Positions 13,822-25,188 of a stretch of DNA of 64,000 nt are shown one piece after another. Position 1 is the stretch's first letter, and each line of letters starts with the position of its first letter. Both the position numbers and the translations under genes were made by a program. Origin of the DNA: Gigaspora margarita (Eukaryota; Glomeromycota; Glomeromycetes; Diversisporales; Gigasporaceae); NCBI GenBank assembly GCA_009809945.1, contig WTPW01000202.1, positions 476,548 to 540,547 on the forward strand, read 5' to 3'. The notes under the pieces are model-generated. The model was given only the letters and a program-made list of their open reading frames with translations, ran no database searches and was not told the origin of the DNA.

Positions 13822-14510
13822 ATTTTATTGATTAGTATAAATATATAAATGAAACATTATGATTTATATAAAATATAAAAAATATCTTTACCTCTATGGT
13901 ATGACGAAAAAAAATAGAATTAGGTGGATTATTTTCGGCAATGAACTTTTGCCTTTATTAAGTAAAGACTCGAGCAATATATGCTTGGTAAACTTGTAAC
14001 TTTCTAACATTATTGATATAGTTAGTGTTTTGAAATAAAATGGAAATATATATATGATTTTTTTTTCCTGTCAATCTTCAATAAACGTCTTATATGGTTG
14101 GTTATGGGCTATAATTATAACTGATTTTTATAGGTTAATTTTTCGTCATGTGATTTATTTGGGCATGCCTATCCAGGTATGCCTATTTTTTTTCCTGTAC
14201 CCCCAATCCTAGCTTGAATACTTTCTAATGTGGGCTGCTGTTGGGTCTCTTCAGTTGTTAACATCGGTGGCTGTTGGTCAGAAGCCATTGTTGAGAAGAA
14301 GTCAAGAACACACGGGGTGTAGAAAATATATCTTCTCCTTTTCTTTTAGTTATCTTGGCAAATACTTATTTAAAAAGTGTTTGTTTCGGTGGTCGCAAAG
14401 GCCCCCAAGGCCTATAATTAGTATTTTTTGTTTATTTTCCTATAGATGTTTGTTGTTTTCCCTTAGCTCCGAATATGGTTTAGTAATCTACAGGAAAGAG
14501 TTTTTTTAAA

Positions 14511-15595
14511 AAAAAAAAAAATTTTTTTCAAACTTTAAACCCATTTTTCACTTAGTAAAAGGTTCAAAAAAACGCGTTTTGACTCTAATACAAGTAGAAT
14601 TACCTGCTGAACATGTTTACTTAGAAGCCCAAAGCAGGTTATCTTGACAAAAAAAGGGGTTTTATATTAAAAACCCAGAATTTTTAACTTTAGCACATAG
14701 ATAACCCATTTTTCTTACAAGGTAACCTATTTTTGCCAACTAAGTAAAGTTGTTCAGAGCACGTTTTTGCATATGCTTCTCATCTTAAAATCGGAAAATA
14801 TTCGTTTTTGGAAAAGTTACATTTTCGTTTTGTGCAAAATTAGCAAAATTTTAATTCGATTTTTAAGCTTAATTTGTTCTTCTCCTCTTGTTCTATATTC
14901 CCAAAAAATTTAATTTTAAGTTAATAAGTTAGATCAAAGAGAATCTTCTAACCCATATCTATAGTAAATTCATATGTTTTTATTATAATTTTTATTATAG
15001 ACAACATTTCAAACCCCTATAAAAGGACATATCCTATGACTGATATGCCAAAATAATGTATTTTGTTGTGCTAAACAAGTTTACTTAGGGCTCAAAGTTA
15101 TAATCATTATTAAAATTTTGCATTATACAGAATTTTCTATATTTTTATTAATAAAAATATAGAAAATTCTGCATGATGCAAAATTTTAATAATGATTATA
15201 ACTTTGAGCCCTAAGTAAACTTGTTGAGCACTATAAAATACATTATTCTGACATATAATTATTTAATTATTTTAATTTTTTAAATAAAGATGTGCAAAAT
15301 TGGTAAATTTTTATCAAAAATGCATTTTTGCTTATCTTTATTTGAAAACTTAAAAAAATTAAAAGAATATATGCTGAAATAATGTATTTTTTGGTGCTAA
15401 ACAAGTTTACTTAGAGCAAAAATTTATAATTAATTAGTATAATTTGCATAATGCAGAATTTTCTATATTTTTACTAATAAAAATATAAAAAAATTTTGCA
15501 TTATACAAAATTTTACTAATGAAACATAATACTTAGCACTAAATAAACTTGTTCAGCAGCAAAAGATACATTATTTTGATATATTTTTATATTTT
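14511..15595. repeat. Right arm of the foldback element
   Basis: This is the inverted counterpart of 1979-2858, plus one extra 206-bp MITE (15047-15252) that the left arm lacks. The outermost part again contains a small palindrome (about 15370-15590) with GAAATAATGTATTTT ends. Confidence 0.85.
15047..15252. mobile_element. Small palindromic MITE inside the right arm
   Basis: The left arm reads straight through this site, so the left arm serves as the empty allele. The insert is flanked by ATAT (15043-15046 and 15253-15256) and is almost wholly palindromic, with ends close to GYCARAATAATGTATTTT. Relatives form the outer tips of both arms. Confidence 0.85.
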
Positions 15596-15611
15596 AAATA
15601 AGCTTAATTAA

Positions 15612-16448
15612 AGGGTGTGATGATCTAGAGAAGTGGCCAGGTTGTCACCCTCTAAGCAGCAGGTTGAAAGTTCAAATCCCACTAACGACGATAACAAAAA
15701 ATAGGCCTGTGTTATGGTAACTGTGGCTCAATATTGGTTGGGTGAGAAACCTGTAACCTTGGTTCCACATATTGAATGGGAGCTCTCAGGCGCAATAGTG
15801 TTGTACAACAACACCGAAAAATCCAAGGAACCAGAAAAACAGAAACCTGTTTGGGAAGTCCTGATTAAGGAGGTAGAATAAGATCTTCGACGGTGCTACC
15901 ATAATGAGGTCGGTGCTGGGATCTGAATAAACCTTAAAAGGGCAAGGGAGGTACCTAGCGGTTTGGAGTAATTCGGACTGCAAGTGTCAGTATAATGCAG
16001 ATGCGCCGGTACTGAAAATCCATGGATAACTATGAAATGGGACGTGGCTGTTCAATGGTACGGTTGACAATTGTCACTGATAAACAAGGGCCCCGGAAGA
16101 ACGTCAGAACAGGTTCTTGGGAGGAAAACATTGTTGCGGCATGGCCACACTTAAGCGCCATATAAGGAAAGCTGAGTGCGACTGAATAATAATAAGTTAA
16201 CGTGCAGGTTGTTTGGTGACAGAAGCATAGGACAGAGAATTTAAATAGGCAATTCCCGTAGTTGGGTTGCAGGTATGGCAGCTAGTATAGAACCTTCAGG
16301 CGGACTACTTAAATTAGGTACCAAAAGTACACGTGTGGCTAGTTGTAATCTCTTTCATGTAATAAAAGTTATCAAAATGTAATCCTGTACCACTTACGGA
16401 AAATAAAGTCAAGGGCAAACGCCGTATAAAAAAAAAATAAAATAAAAT
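15612..16448 (+). mobile_element. tRNA-headed SINE (837 bp) with 16-bp target duplication
   Basis: The element is flanked by the exact direct repeat AAATAAGCTTAATTAA (15596-15611 and 16449-16464) and ends in an A-rich tail (from 16428). The head (about 15613-15690) resembles a Ser/Leu-type tRNA gene: an A-box-like GATCTAGAGAAGTGG and a B-box-like AGTTCAAATCCCACTAACG. The rest, about 740 bp, has far higher G+C than its surroundings and no long open frame (65 codons at most). Such a long body is unusual for a SINE. It may have been moved by a LINE like those in this window. Confidence 0.85.
15613..15690 (+). promoter_or_regulatory. tRNA-like Pol III promoter region of the SINE
   Basis: The 3' half keeps a T-arm-like stretch (GTTCAAATCCCACTAACGACG region), while the D-arm and anticodon arm are degraded. 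I therefore read this as an internal RNA polymerase III promoter (A and B boxes) of the SINE, not as a working tRNA gene. Confidence 0.6.
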
Positions 16449-16597
16449 AAATAAGCTTAATTAATGCTTGAGGTTTTAATTTATTAGCAATATATTATAT
16501 TATATATAGAATTATATATAATATATATGTGTAATGTAAGATGTTGGGCTTACCCCCTCCCCCCTAAAATATTACGTAATATTTGGCACCACCCTAA

Positions 16598-17346
16598 TGG
16601 TATTAGTACTACATAGTTGGCAATTTGACAAAATTACAGAGTTGAATGTCATAAAAATGTGTCATTTTTGTCATAAAAACTATTATTTTGTTATTATTTT
16701 ATAATATTTTATAAAATTTGGCAGTCATTTATTTGTCATAAAAAAGTCATATTTGTCATTTTGCCAACACTATAGTACTATACATTCAGGATTTTATAAT
16801 AAAACTGTACTAACCTCCAAGACTACTTAATTTTTCTATCACTATACATTAAATTAATGGCTATGATTATATTTCATGTTATGGACTTAACAAATAGCAA
16901 AAATTGCTAGTTATTCGAGTCATTAAATGAACTTCTACACTTCAGAATAAACATACTTTAAAGGCCGCTACTTGAAGACTTGCTATAAGTATGTGAACTG
17001 ATTATTTTGCCAATTCACTGATTATTTTGTATATAAGTTCTGTCAGGTATAAACTATCTGCTTATTAATTTTGGTAGTTTTTGCATTCATCTATCGGCTC
17101 TTGTATTATGTTTTGTCTTAAATTATATATGATCTACTATTAAATCAATTTTAGAGTATTACACAGATTAGCAAAAATGGATTAACAGATCTTTAACAAT
17201 TGCATAGTCTAAACATTTTTTTGTGACTACTATTTAACTTTACATATTATTGTTAGAATTAGGGTATAGTTAGAAGAAGGATTAGCACTAGAAGGAATTA
17301 TATGATAAAATTTCACAAGGAATTTTTTTTGCTAAAAAAAAGGTGG
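16598..17346. other. AT-rich non-coding DNA
   Basis: No gene is supported. A T/A-rich stretch at 16620-16765 repeats words like GTCATAAAAA and TTGTCA. Confidence 0.6.
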
Positions 17347-17354
17347 TTTCAGAG

Positions 17355-19123
17355 TAGGGTCTGGAATAGGCCGAGTTGGGCTGAGTTGGGCTGGGCTTTC
17401 ATAAGCACAATAAAAATATTTCTAAATCTGACTCAGCCTATACCTAGCTACAACTAGACAGGCTGGGTCTGGGCTGAGCTTTATATAGGCTTGACCTGGC
17501 CTATTGGTCTGCATATATAAAACAAAAAAATTATACAAGTCACTCACATTCTGCATTTTATTCAAGATTAATTTTAATTGATCTATTATATTATATTACT
17601 TTATATTATATAAAAAAAAGCATTATTGCCAACATATTTCTTATGCAGATACAATCAATCTAAAATTCAACCAACCTACTCTTACCTTTAATCTCACACT
17701 AACCTCTAAGCTAGCCACTAACAAGACTAATCAACAAGAGGTGTGCAATATACTATATAAATCAAAATTATATGTAGATTTCTTATTTTTTTAAATAAAA
17801 TGATTTTAATAGATAAATTACTTAATATATTTTTTATATATAAAATTATGTTTCACTTCTTTAGATGCATGGGTTGTTTATCTTTTTCTTATTTGAAAAA
17901 TTTTACAACTAAACAATTCTTACACATAGTATTTACAAAGCTACAAGATTTTTTTTGCTATTTATTGGAAACCAACTTTTTTTTTTGTCTCTTTTTAGTT
18001 GAGCAAATTTTTACTTAAATTAATTCAAACAAAATTGAATAAACTGGTAATTCTTTCAACTAAAATATAAATTTTACTTCATATTTTGATCTTTGGAACT
18101 TATTGCTTATCTGTACAAAATTTGGATTCGAAGCCATCAATTTTAAAGTCTGTGCATCTAAATAAAGGTTTAACTTGTGTGTTAAAGAATAAATGCCAGT
18201 TCTAATTAAAAAATACAATATACTTTGTAAAATATATATTCATATTGTTACTAAATATTGTCACTAATGAATGATGGCATTATGTTGACAAAATCTGAAG
18301 AAACCCACTACTAACTACTGAAAAACAGTACCAACAAGCTAATACCTCCAACAATGACAATATATCAAACCACGATAACCCTGCTATAAACCAGTCAACA
18401 ACAATTCTAGAGACCATTGACACCAGTAAATAACAAATGACAAAATCCATGAAATGATAGCAAAACACCAACAAATGATAAGACATTCAATAGCAGTACA
18501 AGAATTACACCAGAATAATGAAACAAGACATATAAATGTTACAAGAAGAAAAAACTAGTTAGCAAAAGAAATCACTAACAAGCGACTGATACAACTAAAC
18601 CAGTACACAACAAAAGGAGAACAGCCTAACAGTACATATGACTTAAAACAGTAGCATATGATAGTACCAAGTGCAATACTAGCATGCAAATAGAACACTC
18701 TAACAAGCGATGACTCCAAAGAAAGTACTAGCCAGTGCAAAGTATTTAAAATGCAATACTAAAAAAGCATTGAACGAAGGTTATAAAAAAAAAAAATTAA
18801 ATATCGATATAAACAAAAAAAAAATACTTATAATATCCCAATTATATAATTAAAGAGGAGATTTTCCTTCCGGTTAAGCATTTTTATTTATGACAATTTA
18901 ACCATTTTTGCATCCCAAAGCAAGTTGTATATCTAACAAAATTTACGGGCTATCAGGTACCCATGGGCCTTATTGTAAAGTCTAATCTGATCTAGTATCT
19001 TAGTGGGCTTAGCTCAAACCTGATCCACAATAATTGCAGGCCTAAAAATATAGGCCCAACCCAGAATTTTTGCAGTACAGGCTGGGCTTGGGCCCAGATA
19101 GCCTGGTTTGGTTCCAGACCCTA
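17355..19123. mobile_element. Non-autonomous hAT-like element, 1769 bp
   Basis: The ends are TAGGGTCTGGAATAGGC at 17355 and, inverted, TAGGGTCTGGAACCAAACC at 19123. The 8-bp duplication TTTCAGAG lies at 17347-17354 and 19124-19131. Subterminal GGGCTGGG/GGCCCA-rich blocks sit at both ends. The interior is AT-rich with short doubtful frames only, so there is no transposase. Confidence 0.85.
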
Positions 19124-19557
19124 TTTCAGAGTCACAATTTTAAGTTATTATAATATTGTTGAAAATAGCATTTATTTGCTTCGTTTTCATATTATATAAT
19201 CAGATGTAATATTATATCTAATCTTGGATTCTTATTGGTATAGAACTTTTACTACCAGTAACAAATAGATTTACTCTTTTTTGTTTGTTTTTTTTTATTT
19301 ATTTTTTTAATTTTTATTTTTTTTATTTATTCTAGCACTTTGTGAAAACCATAATTTTAATATTTTCTAAATTGCAAGAAAACAAACTCTTAGGGGAGAG
19401 CTTTTTATTAGATGATTAGGGTTTCACTAAGTAGCTGACCCTCCACTCCACTTTATAATTTTCCAAGAATTTGATTGGTTAAAATTTACACCCTCTTTTG
19501 ATCAAAAAATACAAAAACGTCTTTGATCCGAAAATAAGCTACCCACGATTGACAAAA

Positions 19558-19895
19558 GTTGCTACATAGTAAAGTCAAAATTTTACTAAGTAAATCGATT
19601 AAAGTCGTTTAAGTAAACTTATTCAGAAGATCAAAATACGTATATTCTGAAATTTACAATAAAATTGAAGAACTTTTTATTAATTGGATTTTAATTTTTA
19701 CATTTAACAAAAAGATTAAAATTTTATTAACAAAATATATTCGTTGAACGTAAAAATTAAAAGTCAAATAATAATAAGTACTCTTTTTTTAATAAAATTT
19801 TTAGAATAAGTATAATTTAGTCTTCCAAATAAGTTTACTTAAGTGCTAATAACTAATTCACATAGTAGAAGTTAGACTTTACTATGTAATAACTA
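19558..19895. repeat. Foldback MITE, copy 1
   Basis: This is a palindromic element whose ends read GTTRCTACATAGTAAAGT inward from both sides. The middle pairs AAAATTAAAAGTCAAATAAT with its complement. Copies 2 (20424-20764) and 3 (21910-23108) lie nearby. Confidence 0.75.
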
Positions 19896-20246
19896 TTGGC
19901 AATTAGCCAAAAATCTTAAAAATTATATATATAATATTTTGACAATTACTATTTGTACATGGGGTGTTTGAACATAGGGTGAATAAAACCAGCCAATATC
20001 CCAAAATTTCAATTATAAAATCTCTTTTTGGCTTCTAACAAAAAAAATTCCTTGCAAAATTTTGGTATAAACTATATCTTACCCCAATTCCAAATTTACC
20101 TTTATTTTAACTATTAAAAAGGCTTAATTTTTTGTTTGTAGAAATTGTTTTGATTTGCATATTACACAAATTTGCAAATCACAGAATTAATAAAATTAAT
20201 ACTCATATATTATACACACCGTGTATAATTAGTAAAAATCTAAAAT

Positions 20247-20278
<32 letters not shown>

Positions 20279-20821
20279 TATGGGTCTTAGTGGGTCGAGT
20301 TGGGTCCTAACTTGGGTCTGACCCACCTTATGTCAAACCTGACCCGGGTCTGACCCGCCTCATATCAAACCCGACCCAGGTCTAACCAACCCAACCCAAC
20401 TCAGGTTAAACCCAGGTTAATAATAGTTACTACATAGTAAAGTTTAAATTTTACTATATAAATCGATAAAGACCACTTAAGTAAACTTGTTTGGAAGATC
20501 GAATTGCATATACTCTAAAATTTTTATCCAAATCAGAGAAATTTTTATTATTTGGTTTTTAATTTTTATGTTCAATACAAAAAATTAAATTTTTTTTAAA
20601 AAAAATGTTTGACAAACATAAAAATTAAAAGTTAAATAATAAAAATTTCTCTGATTTGGATAAAAATTTCGGAGTACATGTATTTTGATTTTCCAAGCAA
20701 GTTTACTTAAGCAGATTTTATCGATTTACATAGTAAAATTTGGACTTTACTATGTAGTAACTACTTGCAATCATTGTATATAATCTGATCCAGATCAGAT
20801 TTGACCTAGCTAAGACCCCTA
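20279..20821. mobile_element. hAT-type MITE carrying a nested foldback MITE
   Basis: The ends are TATGGGTCTTAG and, inverted, TAGGGGTCTTAG. The flanking 8-bp duplication TTATATAT is at 20271-20278 and 20822-20829, although the surrounding TA repeat weakens this. Internal GACCCGGGTCTGACC repeats are typical of subterminal binding sites. A foldback MITE (20424-20764) is inserted within it. Confidence 0.7.
20424..20764. repeat. Foldback MITE, copy 2
   Basis: A near-perfect palindrome: GTTACTACATAGTAAAGT at the left, inverted at the right, with an inner stem around AAATCAGAGAAATTTTTATT. It lies inside the hAT-type MITE 20279-20821. Confidence 0.85.
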
Positions 20822-20829
20822 TTATATAT

Positions 20830-21552
20830 ATTATATATATTATATTATATATAGAACCTAGTAATTGCTCTACCCCCACCCTCCTAAAAAATCAGCTGAT
20901 AAATGGTGCTCCCCTTACTTCAAGAAATAGAAATTTGGGGCTTCATTTATTTTTTGATTACAGTTTTGTTTTTTTTTCTTTTTTTTTTATTTATTTTTTA
21001 ATTTTATTTTATTTTATTTATTTCTAACTTTCTTTAGAACTTTGCAAAAAAACAATTTGACTTTTTTAGCACTTTACAAAAATACCAATTCTAACTTCTT
21101 TGGCACTTTGCAAAAAATAGTGAATATGAGCAAATATAATAGTTAAAACAAAGAAAGGAAATAATAGCTAACTGCAAGATAAAAAAAATAAGTGTATTGA
21201 GTAAGTATTTTATGAAATTCAATATAAAAAGTGTGAAAATAGATTAAATATTACTATTTTTTGTTTTAATATTGTTATTTTTTGTTGAATTTGTTATTTT
21301 TGGTTGTATTTTTGAAGAATTTACAAATAAGTACCCAAAAATGCAAAATAATTACAAATAGAGGCCCAAAATAAAAATAATTACAAATAGAGGCCTGATA
21401 TTTAAAAATTATTACAAATAAGGGTCCAAAATAATAATTTTGTGCTTAAAGATCCTAAAACTAATAAGTAAACCTTCTTTGGCTTCTAATTGAAAGTTGT
21501 AGAGCTCATTTTTCTGATTCTAATAGTAGTTAAATTATCAAAATCGGCCTAG
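20830..21552. other. AT-rich non-coding DNA
   Basis: No gene seen. A degenerate tandem motif lies at 21310-21440, where the words ATTACAAATA and GAGGCCC recur about every 45 bases. Confidence 0.55.
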
Positions 21553-21554
21553 TA

Positions 21555-21831
21555 GATCCCAAGATACTTGGGATCAGAGTTGGCATTAAACAATATCTAA
21601 ATAAATTTAATTGGATATTTGAACATTTGAATATTTGGACATTTGAACATAGTCCAAATGTCCAAATAATTTTTTGGACCTTTAGATATTGAACAATGTT
21701 CAAATAAATTGTAAGATTTATTGGACATATGTTCAAATAGTCAATTGGACTTATATCCAATTGTCCAATAATTTTATTGAACAATTTTAACAATATAATA
21801 ACAAAAGCTTTACTATATATTGCCACCTCTA
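21555..21831. repeat. Candidate MITE rich in TCCAAAT/ATTTGGA words
   Basis: The ends CAGAGTTGGCA and, inverted, TAGAGGTGGCA resemble hAT termini. The interior is an irregular array of TTGGACAT and TTGAACAT words on both strands. I found no matching 8-bp flank, so the boundaries are uncertain. The minus-strand open frame over it (21826-21530) is a by-product of the repeat. Confidence 0.45.
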
Positions 21832-21909
21832 AAAATAAGCTACTCCTCTCTTTTGGTCAACAAACTCAAAATGTTTTTGACCTGAAAATAAGTTACCACA
21901 TGATCAATA

Positions 21910-23108
21910 ATAGTTGCTATATAGTAAAGTCCAAATTTTACTATACAAATTGATTATAGTTTGCTTAAATAAACTTTTTCAGGAGATCAAAATATTTATG
22001 CTTCAAAATATTTAACAAATTTGAAAAACTTTTTATTAATTGGTTTTTAATTTTTACCTTTAATAAATAAATTAAAAATTTATTAATAAAATATATTCAT
22101 TGAACTTAAAAATTAAAAGTCAAATAATAAAAGTTACTTCAATTCTAATAAAATTTTTAGTATATATGTATTTTAGGGTTTTAATTGCTAATCTGTCTGT
22201 CAACTAGAGAGTGATAAAATGGCATGCTTCTATGTAAAATTTTTTTCTTATTAAGTTAACAATACATGTTCACTAATTGAAAGTTGTAGAGCTCATCAAA
22301 ACGCATCTAACAGTGATTAGATCATCCAAATCAGCCCAGTAGATGGCAAGATATCATCAAAAAACAATTGGCTGACTAATAAAATTCTGTGATACAGATT
22401 ATATATGAAATCACTATAGACAAAATATGGCATGCTTCCATTTAAAATTTTTTCTTACTAAGTTAATGATATATGTCCACTAATTGAAAGTTGTAAAGCT
22501 TATTGAGACGCATCTAACAGTAATTAGATCATCCAAATCAGCCTAGTGGATGGTGAGATATCATCAAAAAATGATTAGCCAACCATATAAAATCTCTATA
22601 TAAATAAATATTGTTTATATAGAGATTTTATATAGTCAGCCAATTATTTTTTGATAATATCTCACCATCCACTAGACTGATTTGGATAATTTAACCACTG
22701 TTAGATGTGTTTTGACAAGCTCTACAACTTTTAATTAGGGGATATATATTGTTAACTTAGCAAGAAAAAAAATTTAGATAGAAATATGCTACATTTTGCC
22801 TATAGTGATTTTTATATGTAATCTGCGTCACAGGATTTTATATAGTTGGCCAATTGTTTTTTGATGATATCTCGCTATTCACTGGGCTGATTTGAATAAT
22901 CTAACTACTGTTAGATGCGTCTTGACAAGCTCTACAACTTTTAATTAGTAGACATGTATTGTTAACTTAATAAGAAAAAAATTTATATGGAAGCATACTA
23001 CATTTCATCACTTTCTAGTTGATAGGTAGATTATCAATTAAACAAGTTTACTTAAATGCTAATAATCTATTTACTTAGTAGAATTTAGGCTTTACTATGT
23101 ATCAACTA
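21910..23108. repeat. Foldback MITE, copy 3, interrupted
   Basis: The left half (21910-22182) and right half (23040-23108) match copies 1 and 2. They are separated by the 849-bp palindromic element 22187-23035. Confidence 0.75.
22187..23035. mobile_element. Large palindromic element with doubled arms
   Basis: The ends are GCTAATCTGTCTGTCAACTA and, inverted, GATAATCTACCTATCAACTA, flanked by AATT (22183-22186 and 23036-23039). Each arm of about 400 bp holds two direct repeats of about 200 bp that contain TTGTAGAGCT and GATATCATCAAAAAA. The centre is near 22612. The whole can fold into a long hairpin. No coding capacity was found. Confidence 0.85.
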
Positions 23109-23193
23109 TTTAGAATTAACCAAAAATTGGTTTTATCAAAATTGTTCAAAAAAACAAGCTCATATTTATTATTTTTATTTTTATTTTTTATAA

Positions 23194-23344
23194 GGGCAGT
23201 GTCATTAATCACCTGATTATTTTTTATTAGAGGCCTATCCTCCCTCCCCCCTCTATAATATAGATTTGGTCAGGTTCCTATATATAATTTCAGCATTTTT
23301 ACGCCCCTCTCCCTTAAAAAATCACCTGATTTTTGTCACTCCCC
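23194..23344. mobile_element. Tourist-like MITE, copy 1
   Basis: The inverted ends are GGGCAGTGTCATTAATCACC and, inverted, GGGGAGTGACAAAAATCAGG, flanked by TAA (23191-23193 and 23345-23347). A close relative in the opposite orientation lies at 42623-42770. Confidence 0.8.
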
Positions 23345-23590
23345 TAAACTTTTTTTACTTTTTAATTTACAACAATAATTTATTAATAAATGGTTTTAAT
23401 TCAAATGTTAATCTTAGCTAATTTATTTTATTTAGTATTTTTACTTTTATAATATGCCTTTATTAAAATTAAAAATAAAATCAACTATTGTCATAATTCT
23501 TTTTAAAATACAATTATTTTACAGTTTTTAATATACTGTTTGATTAATCATATTTTACTAGAGCAATACCAAATATATTTTTAAAACTTG

Positions 23591-23727
23591 TATACCGTAT
23601 CCTATCATGAATAAGCATCCCCTTTTTTGAAATTTCAAACTCAACGTTTTTGATAAGATAGTTATCAAGAATGTTGAGTTTGAAATTTCAAAAAAAGGGG
23701 TGCTTATTCATGATAGGATACGGTATA
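23591..23727. mobile_element. Near-perfect 137-bp hairpin MITE
   Basis: The two arms TATACCGTATCCTATCATGA are perfectly inverted and joined by a short spacer around 23650-23668. The arms continue with GAATAAGCAYCCCTTTTTTG. The near-identity of the arms suggests a recent insertion. Confidence 0.8.
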
Positions 23728-24756
23728 TATATATAAACATATTGCAAGTAAAATAAAATTTAAATTGGTTTGGTAGTATCAATATGTATGTACATCATTG
23801 GTAAATTTTATATATAGATATATATTGATTACTAACCAAGTAGATATATATTGATACTAATCATCTCTGCTAATTTCTATCAATTATGATAGTAATCAAT
23901 ATATATTAGACTAGATAGTAATTGATATATATTCTTTTCAGTTAGTAATCAATTTGTAGCGAGTTAGCTTCTTTACAAAAAAGTGCCAAATTTTGATTTG
24001 CTAAAAATAAGCCACTTAATAGCACTGATAATGCACTATTAAATACAAAATTTTTGCCAAAATGAGTATTTTTTTAGTATTTAATTATTATAATTTAATC
24101 TTATAAATATAATTGCCAATTATTATAATAATAATATGCTAATATTAGCAATATAATTGCAATAGTTTAGTACAAAATAAGGTCTAAAAATTACTAATAT
24201 TTAACTAAAATATTTGGTAGTTAATAGTGCTGATAATGAAGTAATTTTGTAATAAATTATTAAAATAACTAATTTGGTGTCAATAATATACTTGTTATTG
24301 CTTATATTTGGCTAATTATTGCAAATTTGAAAATTCCAAAATTTTGTAAAGCTGTAATTGATATTGATAGTATTAGTAATTTACTTATATTTATTTTAAA
24401 ACTAAAAATCAATTAATACATATTTATTTAAAAGCAATTCTAATGCATTTATTAATGTTTATTTATTATATTTTTATCAAACATTAATAAAAAAGAAAAA
24501 AATATATTAAAAGAAAAAAAAACTAGCTAAAAAAAGCTATTGTAAAAAAAAAAATTAATACCACTATGTATTGACTTCAAATAAGTCATTATTTTCTTCT
24601 TGCAAAAGCATCGATAAACTATTTTGGAAGGGCCTAGTTTGGGTGAAGCTTCTCTCACTACTTTATTATCATGCTGTTCATCATTTGTAATTGATAATAC
24701 CAAATTACAATGAGGATCGCTACCCTCAAAATTACACTACTAAAATGTAATAAATG
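23728..24756. other. AT-rich non-coding DNA
   Basis: No gene seen. Degenerate copies of AATCAATATATATT occur at 23820-23960. The rest is plain AT-rich DNA. Confidence 0.55.
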
Positions 24757-24948
24757 TTAATCATAAATATTAGTGTTTGTCAAAAATGTTAAAAAAATAT
24801 TCCAAATAATTATAAATGAAATTTTACAAGTATTTACCAAATATTGCTCTATACAATGTTTCATGTGTTTCTCAGTACATATAATATTTTGAGACTGCAA
24901 ATTCAACAAAATATCATTTATGAATGCATAGTAGTGGTCTGTTATAAC

Positions 24949-25188
24949 TAGGGTTCCGCAATTCAATTTGATTCAATTTGATTCGATCAAATACAGAAAT
25001 TTCAAATCAAATTAAATTCAAATTGACAAAATATTCGATTTGATTCGAAAATATTTAATAAAAATTACAAATAAAGTTGATTTGATTTGATTTGATTTGA
25101 TCAAATCAAATTTAAATCAAGAGCTTATTTGATTCGATCAAATTCAAATATGCCTAATATTCGATTCGATTCGACTTTGAAAACTCTA
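24949..25188. mobile_element. hAT-type MITE, 240 bp
   Basis: The ends TAGGGTTCCGCAATTC and, inverted, TAGAGTTTTCAAAGTCG are flanked by the 8-bp duplication GTTATAAC (24941-24948 and 25189-25196). The interior is an array of GATTTGATTCGA-like words. Confidence 0.85.

Larger units (their letters stand above)
10212..14211 (+). mobile_element. h​AT DNA transposon (4.0 kb), inserted in LINE ORF1
   Basis: The ends are TAGGGTTGGGGGCACAGG (10212) and, inverted, TAGGATTGGGGGTACAGG (14211). Both are flanked by the exact 8-bp duplication GCTTGAAT (10204-10211 and 14212-14219), which is the hAT signature. Just inside the ends lie repeated GGCATGCC words on both sides, likely transposase-binding subterminal repeats. 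It carries one transposase gene on the plus strand, now carrying two in-frame stops. About 1.1 kb of AT-rich non-coding DNA (10300-11310) precedes the gene. Confidence 0.95.
8105..14288 (-). pseudogene. LINE ORF1, broken by hAT insertion
   Basis: ORF1 begins with ATG at 14288 (MASDQQPPM) and is cut by the hAT element at codon 26. Removing the element and one GCTTGAAT copy restores the frame (QASVQEELTIQ). The long open pieces are at 10044-9676 and 9402-8890. A frameshift lies near 10090-10110. In-frame stops fall at TDK-TAG-CTA, KH-TAA-QKF, GEY-TGA-QKL (8892-8890) and FR-TGA-LPN; each fits a mutated Gln or Trp codon. The product is probably the RNA-binding ORF1 protein, but I see no clear domain. 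The C-terminus (PRPTWDIVANYAPTQ) ends in a TGA that overlaps the ORF2 ATG. Confidence 0.75.
2859..14510 (-). mobile_element. LINE-type non-LTR retrotransposon, interrupted by a hAT element
   Basis: A minus-strand LINE starts near 14500, continues after the hAT insertion (10212-14211) from 10211, and ends in a poly(A) tail seen as the T run at 2859-2874. Without the hAT it is about 7.65 kb, with two long ORFs (ORF1 14288-8105, ORF2 8108-3026) that overlap by ATGA. It landed near the centre of a palindromic element. Frameshifts and in-frame stops show it is dead. Confidence 0.85.
1810..16594. mobile_element. Tourist/PIF-like MITE split by nested insertions
   Basis: The left end at 1810 (GGGTGGTAACAGATATTACG) and the inverted right end at 16594 (reading GGGTGGTGCCAAATATTACG inward) match. 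Each is followed outward by the 3-bp duplication TAA (1807-1809 and 16595-16597). A complete 149-bp relative lies at 57454-57602, which shows the MITE is normally short. Everything between about 1900 and 16460 is therefore insertion. The 3-bp TWA duplication and GGG ends fit Tourist-like PIF/Harbinger MITEs. Confidence 0.75.

Noticed and set aside
15613..15690. A functional tRNA gene
   Set aside because: Only the T-arm half and box-like words are tRNA-like; it is the head of a SINE with target duplications and an A tail.
17800..18018. Small hydrophobic frames in AT-rich DNA (also 26825-27028, 33138-33398, 1176-1385)
   Set aside because: They are low-complexity, without neighbours, motifs or coding-like composition.
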